DNA of 18,656 nt from Bacillota bacterium (GTDB taxonomy: Bacteria; Bacillota; Clostridia; Lachnospirales; Lachnospiraceae): positions 1-18,656 of the forward strand of contig JAEZUM010000085.1 of assembly GCA_023421075.1 (NCBI GenBank). Direction: 5' to 3'. The notes beneath the pieces were generated by a model that had not been told where the DNA came from, ran no database searches, and saw only the letters and a list, made by a program, of their open reading frames with translations. The translations under genes and the position numbers were made by a program. Numbering within the stretch: position 1 is the first letter of the stretch; the number at the start of each line of letters is the position of its first letter. This document shows, one piece after another, positions 13,164 to 18,656 of this stretch.

Positions 13164-14233
13164 TATTCTTGTAAGTTACTCAACTTTGCTGCCTGATCAG
13201 CCGCGATTAAGCTGTCAATTACAAAATCCAGATCCCCATCCATTACCTTATCGATCTGGTACATGGTTAAGTTAATTCTGTGATCGGTTACACGCCCCTG
13301 CGGGAAGTTATAGGTTCTGATCTTCTCGGAGCGGTCTCCGGTTCCAACCTGACTCTTTCTTGCTTCTGCTTCCGCATTACGGGTCTTCTCCAGCTCTAAA
13401 TCATAAAGCTTCGCACGTAATACGCGGATTGCCTTATCCTTATTCTTCAACTGTGATTTTTCATCCTGACAGGAGATAACAATACCCGTAGGGATATGAG
13501 TCAAACGTACGGCTGAGTCTGTCGTATTAACACACTGACCGCCGTTACCGGAGGAACGGAATACATCAAACTTACAATCGTTCAGATCCAGCTCAACATC
13601 GACCTCTTCTGCTTCGGGCATAATTGCAACGGTTGAGGTAGAGGTATGGATACGCCCACCGGATTCCGTGACCGGAACACGCTGTACGCGATGTACTCCA
13701 CTCTCATATTTGAGCTTTGAGTAAGCGCCTTTCCCGTTGATCATAAAGATTACTTCTTTATATCCGCCAATTCCATTCTCATTCATATTCATAACATCAA
13801 TCTTCCAACGATTGCGTTCTGCATACATAACATACATACGATATAACTCCGCTGCAAATAAAGCAGCTTCATCACCACCGGCTCCGCCTCTAATTTCAAC
13901 GATAACGTTTTTCTCATCATTGGGGTCCTTCGGTAATAATAAGATCTTAAGCTCTTCTTCCAGCTTAGGGATTCTCTGCTTGCATTCGTTTAATTCTTCC
14001 TTTGCAAGCTCGCGAAGCTCTTCATCACTTTCCTCATCGAGAAGTGCCAGGCTCTCCTCGATACTTTTTTGATTCGCCTTATATTCTTTATATTTTTCAA
14101 CTATTTCACTCAGATCGGAATGCTCCTTACGAAGCTTCTTATAATTATTCTGATTATTCAAGACATCAGGACTCATCATCTCATCTTCCAGTTCCTGAAA
14201 ACGAACCAGAAGATCCTCTAACTTATCAAACAT
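13163..14233 (-). CDS. prfA: Peptide chain release factor 1
   Basis: Reads UAA and UAG stop codons in the ribosomal A site and triggers peptide release. 356 aa, the usual RF1 length. The stop-codon recognition motif is PVT at residues 187-189 in VHRVQRVPVTESGGRIHTS, which marks RF1 rather than RF2 (SPF). The catalytic GGQ is at 231-233 in FRSSGNGGQCVNTTDSAVR. The acidic N-terminal coiled domain and GGAGGDEAALFAAELYRMY (116-134) are also typical. I chose the ATG at 14233 because GGAGG lies 10 nt upstream; the in-frame ATG at 14293 lies inside prmC. prmC ends 22 bp before, matching the common prmC-prfA pairing. The gene ends in TAG, one of its own target codons, inside a hairpin. Confidence 0.97.
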   Translation of the reverse strand: MFDKLEDLLVRFQELEDEMMSPDVLNNQNNYKKLRKEHSDLSEIVEKYKEYKANQKSIEESLALLDEESDEELRELAKEELNECKQRIPKLEEELKILLLPKDPNDEKNVIVEIRGGAGGDEAALFAAELYRMYVMYAERNRWKIDVMNMNENGIGGYKEVIFMINGKGAYSKLKYESGVHRVQRVPVTESGGRIHTSTSTVAIMPEAEEVDVELDLNDCKFDVFRSSGNGGQCVNTTDSAVRLTHIPTGIVISCQDEKSQLKNKDKAIRVLRAKLYDLELEKTRNAEAEARKSQVGTGDRSEKIRTYNFPQGRVTDHRINLTMYQIDKVMDGDLDFVIDSLIAADQAAKLSNLQE

Positions 14234-14255
14234 GCTAATATTTCCTCCAAATCTA

Positions 14256-15086
14256 TTATGATCTTCTAGCAGACACCACTCGGTCCAGCCCACTCAGATC
14301 CTTCTTTATCATTATTTCCTGAAAGCCTTCCTTTAGCAGGATTTCCTTCACTGCCTCACCTTGATTATATCCTATTTCATAGAATATCAAACCATTCGGG
14401 TTTAGATGTTTCTTCCCGGCATTGCTGATCAGTCGGTAGAATTCCAATCCGTCTGCACTTCCATCCAAGGCCATCCTCGGCTCATGGTCCTTCACCTCCG
14501 GCATCAACGCTTCGATGTCGGACGAGGGGATATAGGGTGGGTTAGATACCAGTATGTCATAACAGCCTTCAACGCGATCAAACAAATTGCTCTGTATTAG
14601 CTCTACGTTTACTTTATGCTTTCGAATATTGTTTGTTGCGACCTCTAATGCACGCTCTGACAGATCAACCCCAACTGCACGTTTTAGCCTCCCAAGCTTT
14701 GCAAGGCTTAAGATGATACAGCCGGAGCCTGTGCACATATCAATCACCGATTTATCCTCACTGTATTTCAGAACCTCTTCGACCAATATCTCTGTATCTT
14801 GCCTTGGGATCAGAACATCCTCATTCACTAATAGCTCCAGACCCATGAATTCCTGGGTTCGGGTGATATGCTGAAGCGGTATATGATTCGCCCTTTTATG
14901 AAGCAAATTAAGATAGAGCTCCATTTCTTCGCTTTCAACTGCCTGATCGCCTCTTAGTAATAGGTCCGTCCGATTTATCTTAAAAACATGGGCAAGCAGA
15001 TACCACGCATCTACATTGGCATCTGCTATCCCTTGTTGTTTCAGTAATTCACGTCCGGTCTGTAGTAATTGATTATACGTACTCAT
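14256..15086 (-). CDS. prmC: Release factor glutamine N5-methyltransferase
   Basis: Methylates the glutamine of the GGQ motif in release factors, here presumably Gln233 of the RF1 encoded just downstream. 276 aa. A helical N-terminal substrate-binding domain (about 1-80) precedes a Rossmann methyltransferase domain: FMGLELLVNEDVLIPRQDTE (80-99), the SAM-binding VIDMCTGSGCIILSLA (114-129), acidic GVDLSERAL (139-147) and catalytic NPPY (182-185). I chose the ATG at 15086 because GTGAGG lies 7 nt upstream, while the ATG at 15092 is only 1 nt from it. It follows the DUF1385 gene by 45 bp. Confidence 0.95.
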   Translation of the reverse strand: MSTYNQLLQTGRELLKQQGIADANVDAWYLLAHVFKINRTDLLLRGDQAVESEEMELYLNLLHKRANHIPLQHITRTQEFMGLELLVNEDVLIPRQDTEILVEEVLKYSEDKSVIDMCTGSGCIILSLAKLGRLKRAVGVDLSERALEVATNNIRKHKVNVELIQSNLFDRVEGCYDILVSNPPYIPSSDIEALMPEVKDHEPRMALDGSADGLEFYRLISNAGKKHLNPNGLIFYEIGYNQGEAVKEILLKEGFQEIMIKKDLSGLDRVVSARRS

Positions 15087-15131
15087 TCCCATTCCTCACA
15101 AACCTGTTGCTAAAACCATTTTATAATTAAG

Positions 15132-16598
15132 CTAATTTTTCTTATCATCAAAGAATTTATCAAGAGCCTTTAAGATCTCATCATCTTCTTCATCCTCTTT
15201 CGCCTTGAGATTTGGCTTTAAGGTAATCGGAGCCGCTCCTTTGTTGCGTCCAATGGCATTATGATGATCTTCATAATGCTTCTCAGAAGTAGTTTCTGCC
15301 TGAGTCTTTGTCACATCCTGCTTCGTAACTGCACTATCCTTTTTCTCAACCTTTCCGGTATAAGCTAAGCCTCCGACTTGGGGTTTTCTCTCCAGATGGT
15401 TTTTCTGCTCGGCGTTTTTCACAACCGGCTTATTGACCGGCGTTGATTGGTTCTTCGTCTGGCTGCCCTTCTCGGTAACCGTCTTCTCGGAATTCTGCTT
15501 CACTGCAGCCTGCTTTGTATTGTTTGTCTTAGCAGGAACCTGCTTACCTGCAGATGCTTTTGCTGCCTTGCCCTTATTGGAACTCTCACCAGATTTCTTT
15601 AAGAACTCCTTCCAGTCAAATACCGCACTAACACTTTGAATAGCAACCTCTATCATAGAATCATCCGGTTCCTTTGTCGTAAGTCCTTGCATCCATAAAC
15701 CCGGTTGACTGAGTACCTGTACGAGTTTGTTCTCACTCTTACCGGCTAGTCGAATGAATTCATAGGATACACCGGCAATAAAAGGAACCAGAAGTATTCT
15801 GGATAATATTTTTAATATAAGATTATTCACGGGCATAAACATAAAGAAAACCAAGCTGATCAATATTACAAGGAGCATGAAACTGGTACCGCAACGCTTA
15901 TGCTGCTTCGACTGCCATCTGACATTTTCCACCGTTAGTTCTAAGCCATTTTCGAGGCAATTAATCGTCTTATGTTCCGCTCCGTGATACATGAACACTC
16001 TCTTAATCTCATTCATTCTGGAGGCCAAAAGAACATAACCGATAAATATAGCCAGTCGGATAATTCCTTCTATAAATAATACAACATAACGATTCTCAAT
16101 AAGCCTGGAAAACAAATTGGTGATAATGACCGGTAGGACCATAAACAGTGCAACACTCATTACAATCGAGATCAATACAGCCAGTGCCATCAGCAATGCA
16201 TTGGATTTATCCGCTCTCTTGGCTGACTCAGCATCCGTACTGGCAATCTCATCCTGTCCACTGTGAGCAAGTGAAACATCCTCAACGATAAAATCATCAT
16301 CTTCTCTGCTTGCTTTTTTCTTCTTTTTCTTGGCTCCGGTATCCTCTTCCTCTTCATCATAGAAGCTGGCAGAATAATTCAATACCTTTACACCAATCAC
16401 CATCGAATCGACAAAGGCCAACATTCCTCGAAAGATTGGTAGTTTAAACAGCTTAACCTTATCGGCAAAATCTTTATGAGTATTCACTTCTACTGTTATT
16501 TCATTATCCGGCTTTCGTACTGCAACGGCGTAGATGTCTTTGTTCTTCATCATAACGCCTTCCATTACGGCCATGCCCCCAATTCCTGATGGTTTCAT
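15132..16598 (-). CDS. DUF1385 (YqhQ-like) membrane protein with long disordered C-terminus
   Basis: 488 aa against roughly 300-330 for most of the family. The family core is clear: N-terminal GIGGMAVMEGVMMKNKD (5-21), IFRGMLAFVDSMVIG (55-69), then membrane segments at about 133-160, 172-192, 239-257 and 262-278, and the conserved MYHGAEHKTINCLENG (203-218), which suggests a metal-binding or catalytic site. A charged insert with a poly-Lys run (80-130) precedes the first membrane segment. From about 337 to the end it is low complexity (Lys, Thr, Gln, Ala, Ser), closing with an acidic tail KEDEEDDEILKALDKFFDD. The biochemical role is not established. The start has AGAAAGG 13 nt upstream. First gene of the DUF1385-prmC-prfA unit. 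Confidence 0.9.
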   Translation of the reverse strand: MKPSGIGGMAVMEGVMMKNKDIYAVAVRKPDNEITVEVNTHKDFADKVKLFKLPIFRGMLAFVDSMVIGVKVLNYSASFYDEEEEDTGAKKKKKKASREDDDFIVEDVSLAHSGQDEIASTDAESAKRADKSNALLMALAVLISIVMSVALFMVLPVIITNLFSRLIENRYVVLFIEGIIRLAIFIGYVLLASRMNEIKRVFMYHGAEHKTINCLENGLELTVENVRWQSKQHKRCGTSFMLLVILISLVFFMFMPVNNLILKILSRILLVPFIAGVSYEFIRLAGKSENKLVQVLSQPGLWMQGLTTKEPDDSMIEVAIQSVSAVFDWKEFLKKSGESSNKGKAAKASAGKQVPAKTNNTKQAAVKQNSEKTVTEKGSQTKNQSTPVNKPVVKNAEQKNHLERKPQVGGLAYTGKVEKKDSAVTKQDVTKTQAETTSEKHYEDHHNAIGRNKGAAPITLKPNLKAKEDEEDDEILKALDKFFDDKKN

Positions 16599-16639
16599 TT
16601 TAGCACCCGAACCTTTCTCTTAACTCGTACTCTGTAGTA

Positions 16640-16648
16640 ATAATACCA
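16640..16648 (-). promoter_or_regulatory. Extended -10 promoter of DUF1385-prmC-prfA
   Basis: On the minus strand, TGGTATTAT fits the TGn-extended -10 form, about 42 bp before the DUF1385 start. No good -35 is seen at the usual distance, which is typical of extended -10 promoters. Confidence 0.45.
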
Positions 16649-16711
16649 TAAACTATCTGTAAAGGCTAGTTTTCATAACGCCTCAATTTATAAGTTATGT
16701 ATTTAAAAATA

Positions 16712-16734
16712 GGCTGAGGAAGGATACCTCAACC
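16712..16734 (-). terminator. Terminator of rpmE
   Basis: On the minus strand, GGTTGAGG and CCTCAGCC form an 8-bp stem with one U-G wobble and a 7-nt loop, followed by TATTTTTAAAT. On the + strand the same sites give a C-A mismatch, so the minus direction fits better. It lies about 90 nt past the rpmE stop. Confidence 0.65.
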
Positions 16735-16761
16735 CAATTTTTAATGCTTCAATTGTTTTAC

Positions 16762-16796
16762 GGACAAGATGAATTGGTAATCCAAATCCTTTGTCC
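16762..16796 (-). other. Hairpin in the rpmE 3' region
   Basis: GGACAA (16762-16767) pairs with TTGTCC (16791-16796), and inside it GAATTGG (16771-16777) pairs with CCAAATC (16782-16788) with one mismatch and a TAAT loop. It lies between the rpmE stop and the terminator. It may be a mRNA 3'-end structure; no T-run follows. Confidence 0.4.
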
Positions 16797-16825
16797 TGAA
16801 TGAATAATAGAAAAGCTTCTATTAA

Positions 16826-17035
16826 TTATTTATCCTGGCCTAAACCATACTTACGGTTGAATTTATCAATTGCACCACGAGCAGCAGCAGCCTTAACCTG
16901 ACCAGTGTAGAATGAATGACACTTGGAGCAGATTTCTACGTGGATATCTTCCTTGGTTGATCCTGTTACAAATTCGTTACCGCAGTTGCAAACAACTTTA
17001 GCCTGATGATATTTGGGATGGATTCCTTCTTTCAT
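16826..17035 (-). CDS. rpmE: 50S ribosomal protein L31 (zinc-binding type)
   Basis: 69 aa, normal length. Four cysteines, C16, C18, C36 and C39 (VVCNCGNEF, then EICSKCHSFYTG), make the zinc site of the C+ form of L31; the end IDKFNRKYGL is typical. The protein sits at the 50S-30S bridge. GAGGTG lies 6-7 nt before the ATG. It has its own strong promoter, which overlaps the end of the rho region, and a leader with a 23-bp near-palindrome. The region between MKAAAARGAIDKF and its usual counterparts is slightly divergent (Ala-rich), but the protein looks functional. Confidence 0.96.
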   Translation of the reverse strand: MKEGIHPKYHQAKVVCNCGNEFVTGSTKEDIHVEICSKCHSFYTGQVKAAAARGAIDKFNRKYGLGQDK

Positions 17036-17069
17036 GTTTTCACCTCTTTAAGATCGAATAGTTTTATCT

Positions 17070-17092
17070 ATTGGCATTATAATAATTCCAAT
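17070..17092 (-). promoter_or_regulatory. Near-palindrome in the rpmE leader
   Basis: A 23-bp inverted repeat built as ATTGG-N-ATTAT-N-ATAAT-N-CCAAT, with only the sixth pair mismatched. It starts about 12 nt after the predicted transcription start. It could be a repressor site or an RNA hairpin; a second small pairing, AATAG/CTATT (17057-17061 with 17068-17072), would exclude it. Confidence 0.5.
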
Positions 17093-17110
17093 CTAATAAA
17101 CAGCTTTTTT

Positions 17111-17139
17111 ATTATAGCACAGGTTATCCGCAAGTGCAA
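17111..17139 (-). promoter_or_regulatory. Promoter of rpmE
   Basis: On the minus strand, TTGCAC (17139-17134) and a perfect TATAAT (17116-17111) are separated by 17 bp, and TGC precedes the -10 (extended form). The start site is predicted near 17104. The -35 lies only 4 bp past the rho stop codon. Confidence 0.85.
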
Positions 17140-17142
17140 TAC

Positions 17143-18528
17143 TTAAAAAACAATTTTAGTCTTTTTGATCGTTTCAATAAATTCAATATTTGTCTTGGTA
17201 CGCAGAAACATATCAATAATTCGCTCCAGGGCTTCTTCGGACTTCATACCGCCTAACGCCTTTCGCATCAGATAGGTAGCCTCCAGCTCAGGCTGAGTTA
17301 ACAACAGATCCTCTCTTCTGGTACTGGATCTCGGCAAATCAATTGCAGGAAAGATACGCTTTTCCGATAAGCTTCGGTCAAGAACCAATTCCATATTACC
17401 GGTACCCTTAAATTCCTCGAACACTACATCATCCATTCTGCTTCCGGTGTCAACCAAAGCAGTTGCAAGGATGGTAAGACTTCCTCCTTCTCTCATGCAT
17501 CTTGCAGCACCAAAGAATTTCTTAGGCATATGAAGTGCTGCAGGGTCAAGTCCGCCGGACAAGGTTCTTCCGCTTGGTTGAACGGTCAGATTGTAGGCTC
17601 TGGCCAGACGAGTGATACTGTCCAATAATATGATTACGTCCTGCTTATGTTCCACAAGCCTCTTAGCACGTTCAATTACCATTTCGGATACTCTCTTATG
17701 ATTCTCCGGCAGCTCGTCGAAGGTAGAATAGATAACCTCAACATTCCTTCCTTCTATGGATTCCTTAATGTCGGTTACTTCCTCCGGTCGTTCATCAATC
17801 AACAGAATAATCAGCTTCATATCCGGATGGTTTTTGGTAACCGCTTTGGCTATCTGCTTCAATAAGGTTGTCTTACCTGTCTTCGGCTGGGATACGATCA
17901 TACCTCTTTGTCCCTTACCAATCGGGGATACCAGATCAACCATTCTCATGGACACCCCTGCTCCCGGTGTCTCCAGATGAATTCTCTGATTCGGAAAGAT
18001 AGGTGTCAGGTCTTCAAAACGCTTCCGTTTCTGAGCCTCTGCCGGGTGAAAACCATTCACACTCTTGATATATAATAATGCACTGAATTTCTCTGTTTGA
18101 CTGCGTATCTTTGTATTACCCGATACAATGTCACCGGTTTTTAAGTTAAATCTACGAATTTGTGCCGGTGATACATATACGTCGTTTTCACCGGGCAGAT
18201 AATTATCACATCGGATAAATCCGTATCCATCCGGAAGGACCTCCAATATACCGACTTTTGTCTCACCACTGTCCAACTGCTCCATCTCACTCTGGCTCAC
18301 CGCAGCAGACGGTCTTCTCTCTTCACGTCCCGTAATCGAATTCTGATCTGTTACATCTGCTGTTTTCACATCCTGCTTTTCAGTCTGAACCGGTTCCTCT
18401 TCTGAGGTAACCTTCAATAATGCCTCAATTAACTCACTTTTCTTCAATGTAGTGATGTTTTTTAAACCCTTTTCCTTTGCTATCTCTCGTAAATTGGCAA
18501 GAGTCATTGAATCATACTGATTTCCCAT
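17143..18528 (-). CDS. rho: Transcription termination factor Rho
   Basis: A hexameric RNA helicase that releases transcripts from RNA polymerase. 461 aa. An N-terminal SAP-like Rho_N domain (LANLREIAKEKGLKNITTLK, about 10-40) is followed by a polar linker (42-88) and the primary RNA-binding cold-shock-like domain (about 90-155; RNP1-like DGYGFIRC at 100-107, VYVSPAQIRRF). The ATPase then shows Walker A QPKTGKTT (214-221), DERPEEVTDI (245-254), Walker B VIILLD (298-303), SGRTLSGGLDPAALHMPKKF (319-338) and ATALVDTGSRMDD (355-367). The linker is a modest insertion seen in many Gram-positives. The start is supported by AAAAGGGG, 8 nt before the ATG. No terminator separates it from rpmE. A TATAAT at 18646-18641 may be the -10 of its promoter, with the -35 outside the window. 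Confidence 0.97.
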   Translation of the reverse strand: MGNQYDSMTLANLREIAKEKGLKNITTLKKSELIEALLKVTSEEEPVQTEKQDVKTADVTDQNSITGREERRPSAAVSQSEMEQLDSGETKVGILEVLPDGYGFIRCDNYLPGENDVYVSPAQIRRFNLKTGDIVSGNTKIRSQTEKFSALLYIKSVNGFHPAEAQKRKRFEDLTPIFPNQRIHLETPGAGVSMRMVDLVSPIGKGQRGMIVSQPKTGKTTLLKQIAKAVTKNHPDMKLIILLIDERPEEVTDIKESIEGRNVEVIYSTFDELPENHKRVSEMVIERAKRLVEHKQDVIILLDSITRLARAYNLTVQPSGRTLSGGLDPAALHMPKKFFGAARCMREGGSLTILATALVDTGSRMDDVVFEEFKGTGNMELVLDRSLSEKRIFPAIDLPRSSTRREDLLLTQPELEATYLMRKALGGMKSEEALERIIDMFLRTKTNIEFIETIKKTKIVF

Positions 18529-18572
18529 CGTTACAGCCCCTTTTCTCTTAGATTGGATTCTCTTACGGAATT

Positions 18573-18593
18573 TGATATAGAAATGATATAGAA
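18573..18593. repeat. Two copies of TGATATAGAA in the rho leader
   Basis: TGATATAGAA occurs at 18573-18582 and 18584-18593, a period of 11 bp, in the region upstream of rho. The spacing is one helical turn, so it could be a protein-binding array, or simply a short AT-rich duplication. Confidence 0.4.
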
Positions 18594-18656
18594 TTACTAC
18601 ATGATGGAATTATCCAAAGATTATCCTAATTTGATACCTTATTATACATCAGTTCA

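Noticed and set aside
17036..17142. Zur box in front of rpmE
   Set aside because: The palindrome differs from the Zur consensus that I recall, and the zinc-binding form of L31 is usually not the Zur-repressed one. Kept only as an unexplained palindrome.

Overview
The window looks like chromosomal DNA from an anaerobic low-GC Firmicute, most likely a member of the Lachnospiraceae (clostridial cluster XIVa). The grounds are moderately AT-rich DNA, strong GGAGG-type ribosome binding sites, TTGACA/TATAAT-like promoters, the gene order rho-rpmE-DUF1385-prmC-prfA, and small hypothetical proteins of a kind I associate with that family. The family assignment is inference; no rRNA gene or other marker settles it. 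There is no phage, transposase, CRISPR array, tRNA or rRNA in the window.

Layout. Only the left edge is on the + strand: the 3' end of an unrecognised gene (1-309) with its terminator, and a single-pass membrane protein with an outside domain (582-1283). A hairpin at 1321-1351 separates these from a long run of minus-strand genes. Read in their own direction (right to left) these are: rho and rpmE (rpmE has its own strong promoter just after the rho stop); DUF1385 (YqhQ-like) - prmC - prfA, where PrmC methylates the GGQ glutamine of the release factor encoded next to it; a 334-bp gap filled by two copies of a 133-bp direct repeat; a SpoU-type RNA methyltransferase; a VTC polyphosphate polymerase plus DUF4956 membrane protein pair with its own promoter and terminator; an nfeD-stomatin (SPFH) pair, also with its own promoter and terminator; an LtaS-type membrane sulfatase; then argF, a small membrane protein, a 113-aa conserved protein, coaX, dusB and finally asd with its own promoter.

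Functions. Most of the content is housekeeping: transcription termination, translation termination, rRNA and tRNA modification, arginine and aspartate-family amino acid synthesis, and CoA synthesis. The envelope and membrane genes are the less ordinary part: VTC/DUF4956, NfeD/SPFH, the LTA-synthase-like sulfatase and the DUF1385 protein with a long disordered tail.

The clearest regulatory find is a pair of 18-bp ARG boxes separated by exactly 3 bp, overlapping the -10 of the argF promoter, which predicts ArgR/AhrC repression. Other items worth a look are the 133-bp tandem repeat between prfA and the methyltransferase gene, a stack of three hairpins downstream of the sulfatase gene, a 23-bp near-palindrome in the rpmE leader, and three genes whose only Shine-Dalgarno match is AGAAAGG placed 13-14 nt from the start. 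I found no obviously new defence or mobile system. The VTC/DUF4956 pair is the best candidate for under-described biology.
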